A stretch of 64,000 nt of DNA from JAFGVL01 sp963663245 (GTDB taxonomy: Bacteria > Bacteroidota > Bacteroidia > Bacteroidales > Paludibacteraceae), in assembly GCA_963663245.1 (NCBI GenBank), contig OY760143.1, positions 1,240,001 through 1,304,000 on the forward strand. The letters are read 5' to 3'. Within the stretch, counting starts at the first letter, position 1, and every line of letters starts with the position of its first letter. Under the pieces are notes generated by a model. The model was not told where the DNA came from, did not search any database, and worked only from the letters and a program-made list of their open reading frames with translations. The translations under genes and the position numbers were made by a program. Below are positions 8,197-17,200 of this stretch, piece by piece.

Positions 8197-9026
8197 TATT
8201 TTTCTCCTCCAACTCCAATAAAGGGTACAGCACCAGCACCTGTTACATTAGGTAGAATACCATTCCATTTTTCAATAGCTTTAAGGTTGGCTTCAATTCT
8301 ACGTAATTCAATAAGGTCTTTAGAAATATTCATTTTCTGTAAACGTAATGCTTCAGCTTCAGCCTTTGCAGCTGTAACTGTTTGTTCTGCTTCTACTTTG
8401 ATTCGATCTAAGTCTCTTTTTGCTTTCAATGCATTCTGCTCAGCAGTTTGCTTTGCCTCAATAGCATCTGTAAATATTTGAGAGAAACTGAAAGAAACGA
8501 TAGAAAAGGCATCAACAGAAATATTATATTTCAATAATCGTGATGAAAGAGATTTTTGCATTTCAGCACTAACTACAGGTCGTTTTGTTATTAATTCTTC
8601 TGCTGTATATCTTGCTGTAACAGCTTTTACTACCTCATTAACAGCAGGGTCGATTATTGTTGGTTTAAACTCTGTTCCAATTGTTTGATAAACAACGTTT
8701 GCTTTATCAGGAATAATATAGTAGTTCAATGCTACAGACATTGCTACATCTTGCAAGTCTGAAGATGCTGAAGCAGCACTTGTTACTTCTTTTTGAATTT
8801 TCACATTCATAATTTTTACCTGCTGCATAAAAGGAATTCTAAAGTGAATACCTTCATTTAATACTACTTCTTGTACCGCACCAAAGTTTAAAACGATACC
8901 TCTTTCACCAGCACCAACTTGTGCCCATGGTTTTAGCATTAATAGTACTACAACTGCAACAACAACAATAGCGATGCTTCTAATAGGCCCTTTTTTTAAT
9001 ATATCTTCTAATTCTGGATTACTCAT
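8196..9026 (-). CDS. Prohibitin-like SPFH (band 7) membrane protein
   Basis: A 276-residue protein with a single N-terminal membrane helix (about residues 16-34), then an SPFH domain beginning VGAGERGIVLNFGAVQEVVL and continuing to about residue 190, and an Ala/Glu-rich coiled coil (about 190-250). This is the order of eukaryotic prohibitins and bacterial homologues, which assemble into ring-like membrane scaffolds and often partner with proteases such as FtsH. No NfeD partner lies beside it; instead the downstream overlapping gene encodes a membrane zinc ribbon. It is 34 bases downstream of pgi on the same strand and probably co-transcribed from gpsA. Confidence 0.85.
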   Translation of the reverse strand: MSNPELEDILKKGPIRSIAIVVVAVVVLLMLKPWAQVGAGERGIVLNFGAVQEVVLNEGIHFRIPFMQQVKIMNVKIQKEVTSAASASSDLQDVAMSVALNYYIIPDKANVVYQTIGTEFKPTIIDPAVNEVVKAVTARYTAEELITKRPVVSAEMQKSLSSRLLKYNISVDAFSIVSFSFSQIFTDAIEAKQTAEQNALKAKRDLDRIKVEAEQTVTAAKAEAEALRLQKMNISKDLIELRRIEANLKAIEKWNGILPNVTGAGAVPFIGVGGEK

Positions 9027-9060
9027 TTTGTTTGTTTTTTATTAAAATTTAATTCTATGT

Positions 9061-10404
9061 TTATAATTTTTCTTTTATTGCTTTTGTTGCCTCTTCAAAA
9101 CCAGGTTTTTCTAATAAGGCAAACATATTACTTTTATAAGCTTCAACACCAGGTTGATCAAATGGATTTACATCTAGCATATACCCACTTATTCCACAGG
9201 CTATTTCAAAGAAATACATTAATTGTCCTAAATAATATTCATTCAATTTAGGAATATCAATTTTCATATTAGGAACGCCCCCATCTACATGGGCTAGTTG
9301 AGTTCCTAGTTCAGCCATTTTATTTACTTGGTCAACACGTTTACCTGCTAAGAAGTTTAGCCCGTCAAGGTTGTCGCTATCAGTGTCTATAACCACTTCT
9401 TTATTAGGTTCTTCTATAGAAAGAACAGTTTCAAAGATAATGCGTTCTCCTTCTTGAATCCATTGTCCCATGCTATGAAGGTCGCAAGTGAAATCTACAG
9501 CAGCATTAAAAATGCCTTTGTTTTCTTTTCCTTCACTTTCACCAAAAAGTTGTTTCCACCATTCAGATATGTAATGCAATTTTGGATGATAGTTAACTAG
9601 GATCTCAATTTTTTTACCTTGTTTGTATAATTCGTTACGAGTTGCTGCATAGATTGCTGCAGGGTTGTCAGCAAAGGCTGTTTTGTAGCTACAGCTATTT
9701 TCCATTGCAACAGCGCCAGCTACTAATTGGCGAATATCAAATCCAGCTACAGCAATTGGTAGTAATCCAACAGGAGTTAGTACGGAATAACGTCCACCTA
9801 CATTATCTGGAATAACAAATGTTTTATAACCTTCTTGGGTAGATAAGGTGCGTAATGCTCCTTTGCTTTTATCTGTGATGGCAACGATACGATTTTTCGC
9901 CTCATCTTTCCCTACTTGTTTTTCTAATTGAGTCTTTAGTAAACGGAAAGCTAAAGCAGTTTCAGTTGTTGTGCCTGATTTAGAGATGTTAATAATGCCG
10001 AATTCTTTTTTGGATAGAAAGTCAGATAGTTCAGACAGGTAATCTTCACTGATGTTATTTCCAGCAAAAACGACTACTGGATTCTCACGCTCTTTTTGTA
10101 GCCAATTAAAACTATTTGACAAAGCCTCAATAATAGCTTTTGAACCCAAGTAACTACCACCAATTCCTGCTACTACAACCACCTCACATTTGGAGCGAAG
10201 TTCTTTAGCGCTTGCTTCAATTTCAGCAAATTGTATGTTGTTAATTGATGAAGGGAGGTGTAGCCATCCTAAAAAATCATTGCCTTTTCCAGTTTCTTTT
10301 TCAAGAGCAGTAGCACAATCTTTTGCTAATTTAGCATAACTGTAAACTGTTTCTTTAGATACAAAATCTAAGACTTTGTCGATGTTAAGTGTAATATTCT
10401 TCAT
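9061..10404 (-). CDS. pgi: Glucose-6-phosphate isomerase
   Basis: A 447-residue protein, the usual length of the short bacterial class. It interconverts glucose 6-phosphate and fructose 6-phosphate in glycolysis and gluconeogenesis. The sugar-phosphate isomerase (SIS) features are visible: GIGGSYLGSKAI near residue 80, the phosphate-binding ISKSGTTTETALAFR near residue 145, and the family signature GGRYSVLTPVGLLPIAVAG near residue 202. It sits between gpsA (upstream, 42 bases) and the prohibitin-like gene. The gap to gpsA contains a short palindrome. Assignment is firm from motifs and length. Confidence 0.96.
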   Translation of the reverse strand: MKNITLNIDKVLDFVSKETVYSYAKLAKDCATALEKETGKGNDFLGWLHLPSSINNIQFAEIEASAKELRSKCEVVVVAGIGGSYLGSKAIIEALSNSFNWLQKERENPVVVFAGNNISEDYLSELSDFLSKKEFGIINISKSGTTTETALAFRLLKTQLEKQVGKDEAKNRIVAITDKSKGALRTLSTQEGYKTFVIPDNVGGRYSVLTPVGLLPIAVAGFDIRQLVAGAVAMENSCSYKTAFADNPAAIYAATRNELYKQGKKIEILVNYHPKLHYISEWWKQLFGESEGKENKGIFNAAVDFTCDLHSMGQWIQEGERIIFETVLSIEEPNKEVVIDTDSDNLDGLNFLAGKRVDQVNKMAELGTQLAHVDGGVPNMKIDIPKLNEYYLGQLMYFFEIACGISGYMLDVNPFDQPGVEAYKSNMFALLEKPGFEEATKAIKEKL

Positions 10405-10423
10405 ATAAAATATTTTAATATGG

Positions 10424-10443
10424 AGACGTACTGCTGTGCGTCT
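10424..10443. repeat. Short REP-like palindrome between gpsA and pgi
   Basis: Arms AGACGTAC and GTGCGTCT (one G-T pair) around a TGCT loop. It shares length, loop pattern and arm sequence with the palindrome at 3677-3696, differing at positions that keep pairing. It may affect the gpsA/pgi expression ratio. Confidence 0.4.
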
Positions 10444-10446
10444 TTA

Positions 10447-11442
10447 CTATCTAAATTTTTCTGTTAATTGTCTAATCTCTATTGTAGGTGAAATTCTGTC
10501 GTATAAAATATTATAAACAGCATCAACGATAGGAAGGTTCACATGGAACTTCTCATTTATTTCTTTGATACATTTTGTAGCATAATACCCTTCAGCAATC
10601 ATTTCTGTTTCCATTAAGGCTGTTTTTACTGAGTAACCTTTTCCTAGCATTGTTCCAAATAAACGATTACGGCTAAATTTGGAATAACAAGTTACCGTTA
10701 AATCACCTAAGTAGGCAGACTCATTTATGTTTCGGGGGATAGGATGCACAGCATTACAGAAACGATTAATTTCTTGAATAGCATTGGATACTAATACAGC
10801 TTGGAAATTATCTCCGTATTTTAATCCATGACAAATGCCAACACAAATGGCTACAATGTTTTTCATTACCGAAGCATATTCAATGCCGTCTAAGTCGTCG
10901 TTTGTGCTTACATAAATAAAATTAGTAGAAAATGTTTCAATCAATGTCTTTGATTTTTCTCTGTCTTTACAAGCAAATGTAAGGTAGGATAGTCTTTCTA
11001 GAGCAACTTCTTCTGCATGACAAGGACCAGCTAAAACAGCAATATTTTTTTCCGGAACTTTGTATTCTTTTTGAAAAAAATCAGATAGAATCATATTCTC
11101 TTCTGGAACAATTCCTTTAATTCCTGAAATGATAAATTTATCATTAATAGGAGTGTTTAGCTTCTCAAGATGTGTTTTTAAATATGGAGATGGTGTAGCA
11201 AAAATAAGCGTGTCTGCTAAGCTAACAGCTTCGTTAATATCAGAAGTGAAATGAATGCGATCAATCTCAAATTTTATTCCAGTGAGGTAAGAGGGGTTCA
11301 TTCGTTGGCGTTTAAAATCATCGATCTGATCTTGTCTACGCATATACCAGACTATATTGTCTGTATTGGTTAGTATTATTTTTGCAATAGCAGTTGCCCA
11401 ACTACCGCCACCCATGATGGCTATTTTTCCTGGAAAACTCAT
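10447..11442 (-). CDS. gpsA: Glycerol-3-phosphate dehydrogenase [NAD(P)+]
   Basis: A 331-residue protein that makes sn-glycerol 3-phosphate from dihydroxyacetone phosphate for phospholipid synthesis. The Rossmann motif GGGSWATAIAKI is at residues 11-22, the substrate region VLAGPCHAEEVA near 136-147, and the catalytic-lysine segment SVMKNIVAICVGICHGLKYG near 191-210. Length matches the bacterial GpsA family. It is the first gene of a minus-strand run (gpsA, pgi, prohibitin-like, zinc ribbon) with a -7 box 26 bases upstream. Cytoplasmic enzyme; assignment is firm. Confidence 0.95.
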   Translation of the reverse strand: MSFPGKIAIMGGGSWATAIAKIILTNTDNIVWYMRRQDQIDDFKRQRMNPSYLTGIKFEIDRIHFTSDINEAVSLADTLIFATPSPYLKTHLEKLNTPINDKFIISGIKGIVPEENMILSDFFQKEYKVPEKNIAVLAGPCHAEEVALERLSYLTFACKDREKSKTLIETFSTNFIYVSTNDDLDGIEYASVMKNIVAICVGICHGLKYGDNFQAVLVSNAIQEINRFCNAVHPIPRNINESAYLGDLTVTCYSKFSRNRLFGTMLGKGYSVKTALMETEMIAEGYYATKCIKEINEKFHVNLPIVDAVYNILYDRISPTIEIRQLTEKFR

Positions 11443-11467
11443 ATAAGATTTTTTGGTTATTGGATTA

Positions 11468-11475
11468 CAAAGGTA
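11468..11475 (-). promoter_or_regulatory. -7 promoter box for the gpsA operon
   Basis: Minus-strand TACCTTTG matches TAnnTTTG exactly and lies 26 bases upstream of the gpsA start. Confidence 0.5.
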
Positions 11476-11783
11476 GAAAAAAATAGAATAGTAAGCTGCT
11501 TATATACTTATATATTGACAATAAGATAAATAATTTTCTTTGTGTTAAAAGTGGCTGCTTAAATGTTAAAAGTATTATTTTCTTGTTGTTTTATAGTAAA
11601 AAATAGTTAATATTGTGTCGTAGTTGTTAAATTTAGCAATAATTTATCATTAGCACCGTTTAACAATTATAAAATTAATAATAAATGTGAGTTCTTAGAT
11701 TTTTTGAAAAACACATACACACAGTTCTAAGAAAACACATTGTTCTTGATAGACAGAGAAACACACTCTTTTGTTTTTTTTGT

Positions 11784-11802
11784 GCTTAATAATATATTAA
11801 GC
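11784..11802 (+). promoter_or_regulatory. Leader hairpin, copy A
   Basis: Arms GCTTAAT and ATTAAGC with a 5-base loop AATAT form a perfect 7-base stem that ends 52 bases before the remnant ATG at 11855. It corresponds to the hairpin at 12217-12235 with one compensatory base-pair change. Confidence 0.5.
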
Positions 11803-11854
11803 AATTTTTAGCTTGTTACTATATTAATGAGCACAAACCTTAAATACTTTTACC

Positions 11855-12028
11855 ATGAGAAAACAATTCTTTTCCATGTCAATTGTCGTGAAAGAAAAGC
11901 ACTTCTTTCATCTTCTATTGATTCCTTTTTTAGCTATAGCTAAGAGATTTACCAAATTTTATTTGAAAGATTGTACAACTGATTTTTATAAGTCAGGTCA
12001 TTCTTTTTTATGTAAACATGTCGTTTAA
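11855..12028 (+). pseudogene. Truncated signal-peptide remnant, upstream duplicate of the 12284 gene start
   Basis: A 57-codon frame beginning MRKQFFSMSIVVKEKHFF, followed by a hydrophobic LLLIPFLAIA. It parallels the start of the protein encoded at 12284 (MKKHFFFMSLGLKG then LLISFSAFA). After the signal-like segment the sequence diverges and stops at 12026-12028. The preceding leader is also duplicated. I read it as a decayed or truncated copy of the downstream gene's 5' end. A short peptide could still be made, and a leader-peptide role cannot be excluded. Confidence 0.5.
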
Positions 12029-12138
12029 TATTTATAATTAAGAATTTAATTTTCTTAAAATGATTACTATATGTCTCAAAAACAAATTTACAAGTATTAA
12101 AAAATGATTTTATAAAGTAATTTTTAGATTTCTTGAAG

Positions 12139-12173
<35 letters not shown>

Positions 12174-12216
12174 CTAAAGATTCTTTATAAAAAACACATG
12201 CATTTTTTGATACAAT

Positions 12217-12235
12217 GCTTAGTAAGACACTAAGC
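12217..12235 (+). promoter_or_regulatory. Leader hairpin, copy B, upstream of the surface-protein operon
   Basis: Arms GCTTAGT and ACTAAGC with loop AAGAC, ending 48 bases before the ATG at 12284. Compared with copy A the sixth pair is G-C instead of A-T while the stem stays perfect, a compensatory change in diverged copies that supports a functional RNA or DNA structure. Confidence 0.5.
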
Positions 12236-12283
12236 GATATTAATTACTATATGTAATGAATACAAACCTTAAATTAATATATT

Positions 12284-14164
12284 ATGAAAAAACATTTCTT
12301 TTTCATGTCATTAGGCCTGAAGGGAACACTCTTGTTTCTTTGTCTATTGATTTCTTTTTCAGCCTTTGCTCAAAAAGATATTTTGTTGTACTCAACAGAT
12401 TTTACAGACTGGGATCCAATAACTGAGTCTGGTTCAAGTTCAAATCCTTACATGTTACATTCTGGTGCAGGTGATGGTTTTACTATTACCGAAGATGCTA
12501 CTGTAGACCCTACTGGTACTGGTACTTACTGGTTAGAGGGAAGTACTTCTGGACGAGAATTAGGTTTTCCTCCTTTTGATTTTTTAGTTGGAGGAGATGG
12601 AGCTGTTGTTGAATTAGAGTTTGAGATGACAGGCGGTTCTAGTAATAGAATAATAGAGATTCTAGGTGGAGGAACTGTCACATCCGCTATGATAGATGAG
12701 TATAATCAAACAGGAGGAACTGTTGATTTTGATAATCTTAAAATTGGTGGTCTTGTTATGCACGATGGTGATGATGCTATACTTACTACTACAAAATTAG
12801 GTGTTTGGCATGCCGGTGAAGATAATGTTCAAATATCTAAAAGTGGTACTGGTACAATTAAGATTTCATTATGGATGCCAGGAGTCTCAGGATCTACAGC
12901 TTTAACGCTTGGTACTATGAGACAAGATATTCCGTTAAAATCAATTAATGTTTATACTGCTGTAGGAGCGATGACTTATGTGGCAAGTCCTGAATACTTG
13001 CCCTGTGCTGATGATGCAGCAGGATTAACAATCTCAGGAATAACAGGAGGTGGTCAAGTTTCAGGTAATATTGACGTAAAAGGATGGAATTTATCTGGAG
13101 ATATGACTTTATCAGTTGTTGGAGCAGATGCAGCAAAATTCTCTTTGCCCACTTCAACAATTGCATTAGCTGCTGCTGAAGCTGGTCAAACAATAGCAGT
13201 TGATTTTATGCCTTCAGTAATTACTGGAGTTAGTAATGCTCAGTTAATTATATCTTCAGCAGGCTCTCCAGATTACTGTGTTAGTCTTACTGGATTAACA
13301 GCATCAGGTGGAGGACCTCAAATTACTACACAAGCAGTAACATGGAAATTTGCTGCAGGAGTTATTCAGCCTGTTTCTCAAAATATTCCAATCTCTGGAG
13401 TTAACTTAACAGGACCAGTTACTCTTTCTCTTTCTGGAGCTGATGCAGCTCAATTTTCTTTAAGTTCTACACAAGTGTCGCTAGCAGATGCAATGGCAGG
13501 AACACCAATCAACGTTACTTATTTGGGAGGTGTTGCAGCACCGTATAATCATACTGTAGATTTAGTATTAACTTCTCCAGGAGCAACTTCTGTAACTGTT
13601 CCATTGGAAGGCTTAACCTTTAGTGCCCCTCCTGTAACTTATACCTTAACAAAGAATGTTACACCAGGAGGAACTGGTGTTTTAGTACAAGACTTAGGAG
13701 GTTCAGTTTTTCCAGCTGGAACAACCGTTAAAGTTACAGCAATGCCTGAAACAGGATATCGATTTGTTAGGTGGACAGATAATGGAAGTACAGCTTTAGT
13801 GCGTCAAGTTCTAATGACATCAAATAAAAATATAACGGCAGAATTTGAAATCGGTGCAGCGGTAGTAATAACACCCTTTAATGCATATGCTCCAATTACA
13901 GGAACGATAACGAATACGAGCTTTACGGCACGGTGGAATGCTGTTGCTGGTGCTACTAGTTATACAGTTACAGTACTTGATGATACAGGTGCAGTAGTAG
14001 ATACACAGGTTACGGCTGCATTAAGTAGAAATATTACTGGTTTAACTATAGCCTCAAAATACACTTATAGTGTTACTGCCAATACGGGTGAAGTAACAAA
14101 TACGGTTGGTCCAATAAAAACAACAGGAACTCTTCCAGTTCCAGCTTGTGGAACTATTGGTTAA
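12284..14164 (+). CDS. Secreted multidomain surface protein (Ig-like, InlB-type repeat, Fn3)
   Basis: A 626-residue protein with a strong signal peptide (residues 1-29, ending SAFAQ). Visible parts in order: an N-terminal beta-rich domain with DILLYSTDFTDWDP (about 31-235); two Ig-like repeats sharing the pattern LSGDMTLSVVGADAAKFSL and LTGPVTLSLSGADAAQFSL (about 235-455); an InlB B-repeat-like module with GYRFVRWTDNGST (about 460-527); and a fibronectin type III-like domain containing FTARWNAVAGATSYTVTV (about 535-620). No T9SS sorting domain follows; the protein stops at PVPACGTIG. It lies 37 bases before the giant T9SS protein and is likely co-expressed. Probably a surface or secreted adhesin-like protein. 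Function is inferred from domains only. Confidence 0.7.
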   Translation: MKKHFFFMSLGLKGTLLFLCLLISFSAFAQKDILLYSTDFTDWDPITESGSSSNPYMLHSGAGDGFTITEDATVDPTGTGTYWLEGSTSGRELGFPPFDFLVGGDGAVVELEFEMTGGSSNRIIEILGGGTVTSAMIDEYNQTGGTVDFDNLKIGGLVMHDGDDAILTTTKLGVWHAGEDNVQISKSGTGTIKISLWMPGVSGSTALTLGTMRQDIPLKSINVYTAVGAMTYVASPEYLPCADDAAGLTISGITGGGQVSGNIDVKGWNLSGDMTLSVVGADAAKFSLPTSTIALAAAEAGQTIAVDFMPSVITGVSNAQLIISSAGSPDYCVSLTGLTASGGGPQITTQAVTWKFAAGVIQPVSQNIPISGVNLTGPVTLSLSGADAAQFSLSSTQVSLADAMAGTPINVTYLGGVAAPYNHTVDLVLTSPGATSVTVPLEGLTFSAPPVTYTLTKNVTPGGTGVLVQDLGGSVFPAGTTVKVTAMPETGYRFVRWTDNGSTALVRQVLMTSNKNITAEFEIGAAVVITPFNAYAPITGTITNTSFTARWNAVAGATSYTVTVLDDTGAVVDTQVTAALSRNITGLTIASKYTYSVTANTGEVTNTVGPIKTTGTLPVPACGTIG

Positions 14165-14201
14165 ATATTCAATCAGAAAAACACAAAGAAAAAATATTCT
14201 T

Positions 14202-17200
14202 ATGAAACAATATATATTAAATAAATGTCAGAATTCTACGATTTTACAATCGTTTAAAAGAATTCTTGTTGTATTGGTTTTGGGTTTTGTTAGTGCTTCG
14301 GCATCTGCTCAATTGGTAGCTCAACCAGGATTGTCTTATACCGGACAATATGATATAACTATGATTGCTGCTCCTGTACTACAGTTAGTCTGGGTAAAAG
14401 ATGAAAGTCCTTTAGTAATGGATCGCCCATTTACAGATGCAGAAATGTTGCAATGTGGAAAATATCTTTCGTTAAATAATGAAACTTCAGGTACAAATAA
14501 TAGTGTATTTAGAACAGGAAGTATGAACTCAAAAGCTCAGCCATTTGTCCCTGCTGGAGACGATGGTATTGCTATGATATACGCAGACTGTGATGATGAT
14601 ATGTCAACATTTCAATCTTCTGCAGCTTATTTAGATTTTGGTTCTGATATGTCCTGTACTACAGTTGAGGCTGCTTATTTATACTGGGTTGGTAACGATG
14701 ATGGAGGTACCACTACCTATGCTGCGTATCCAGGAACACCGACTTTAAAATCTCATGCTGGTGGAGCAACAGGTGTTTCAACAGGGTCAAACGTAGTGAA
14801 ATTTAAAGCGGCAGGTGATTTAGTTTATACTGATGTTACAGCAGATAGAACGCTGGCAAATACACCTGGGGATAAATATGCTTATTTTGCAGATGTCACA
14901 GCACTAGTTCAAGGTAAACCAGGTGGTTTATATTGGTGTGCAAATGTCAGAAATAACGGTTATGATGATGGTGGAGGTTCTAAAGGTGGCTGGAATTTAG
15001 TTGTAATTTTTAGACCTCCCAATTGTCCTCCACGTGTAATTAAATTTTGGGATGGATGGAGAGATGATGCTGGTGGTGATAGTGTTGGATTTAATTTTGC
15101 CGCAGGTGAAGTTCCAGCAACATCCAATAGTGTATCATATCTAGGGGTATGTACTGTTGATGCTGAAGATAATGCAGGTATATTAGCTGATGCAGGGGTA
15201 ACAGTAACACCTGCTAATTCTGGAATTCAATTTACTTCTTCTCCAGGTGGTACAACTCAATATATTAATCCTTTGATTACAGATCAAGCTGGATTTGATG
15301 TTTATGATCAAAATGGCGTATTGCATACTGATGTACATGAAGGTATGGCTTCTGGACGTATTACTACATATGATAAATTTACAGGTTTGAATGGTAATGA
15401 AATTACACGATTACCTTCTCAAATAAATACATTAGGATTTGGAGCTCATCATTTAAGATTGCCAACAGGAGCTATGGTTGCTAGTGCAACTTCTGCAACC
15501 ATGGAATTGCCAGATGAACAAAATGGTAGTTTTTCTTACTATATGACTTATATGGCAATTGAAACTCAGCAGCCACGCTTAGTCATGAATAAAACTTCAA
15601 CCGTTACTACAACTCCAGTTGGTGGGGTAATAACTTATCGTTTAGGAATCTCAAATATTGGAAATTATATAACTCAACCAGGAGCTTATGTTTTAGACAC
15701 ATTGGATTTGCCCGTTGATTATATCCCAGGCTCTGTTGAATTTAGAAATAAAAATGGAACAATTATAACACCTCCAACTGCAACCGAAGAATTCAATGTT
15801 GGTAGTGATGTGAATGAGTATGTTAAGTTTTATTTACCTCAACTTACAGCAGCTAATTTATCTGGTGTCGCACAAGATTCTGTTGTTATCACTTTTGATG
15901 TTCAAGTAAGAGATATTTCTTATGTTGATATTTGGATAACTGGTTGCCGTCGTACAATTCACAATAGAGCAACTGCTTATTATACTAGTTTAGATGGAGA
16001 TGCATTTTCAACAGGAAGTAATGCCTCGAGTGGTTGTCCGGGTGCAGGTCAAGATGCTGATGTAGCAGTGGATGATGCATCTATTCAAGCAGCATTTAAT
16101 GGGCAGTATTTTGGAACCTACGATATTTCAGGGATACCTCCACCAAATGTAATGACACGCTTTAGAGCAGACTTGCAAGGTAAAGGATTAACAGGAGCTG
16201 AAGCAGCGATGTATACAATTACTGATGAAGGAAATAATCCAATTACAGCAGGTTTGACATTTAATCCTGCTTATACAAGCCAAACCTTTTATGGTACGCT
16301 TGACTTGGGTTATGGCTGTATTGAAACATATACTTTTACTTATACTTCAGTTATTTTACCCGAGATTGTTAGTGTTACTCCAACAGATAATTCTTGTTCA
16401 GGAATTCCTGATGGAACTTTAACTATTTTGGTTACAAAAGGTGATGACGGTGTTAATTGTAAGGTATATGATATTTTAGATATGGTGAACCCAGTATTTG
16501 AAACAATGACTCCTCCAGGAGAAGTTGACTGGACTCATGTTGTTGCTGATTTACCTGGTGGTGACTATGTAGTTCACCTATTAGATCAGTATGGTGCTAT
16601 TGTTGATTCAGAAACAGCTACTATTATTGAGCCAAATCCACTTACATTAGCATTAACAGCGGATAATACCTCTATATGTGCAGGTGATGCAGTAAATCTA
16701 ACCGCAACAGCTGGAGGAGGAACTCCTCCGTTTGATTTTGTTTGGAAATCTTCTCCGGATAGTACAGTTTGGACAGTTGAAGCAGGACCTACATCTGGAT
16801 TAAATACATTTGCTGATAGTCCAGCTATTACAACTTATTATAAGGCATATGCTTGTGATGGTGGATGTTCTATTGTAGATGGAATTAGAATCACGGTAGA
16901 TACAATACCCGTAGCAGTTATTGCGAGTAATAATGGACCAATTTGTTCAGGAGATAATGCCGTATTTACTTTGAGTGGAACAGCTGATGCAGTTGTTACT
17001 TATACTGTTAATGCAGGCGGAAATACAACACTTACATTGGATGGAACGGGTGCAGGTACAATAACAATACCTACCGTTGCTGTAGATCAGTTATTGACAT
17101 TAGTTTCTGTTGCTAATCTAACTACAAGCTGTAGTCAAATGCTAACTGCAACGTCAACCGTAGTAATTAGTGGTTTGCCAACAGCTAGTATTGCTAGTAA

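Noticed and set aside
14148..14201. Longer N-terminus for the giant surface protein
   Set aside because: It would overlap the preceding gene and place 18 basic residues before the signal peptide; ATG 14202 gives a normal Sec signal.
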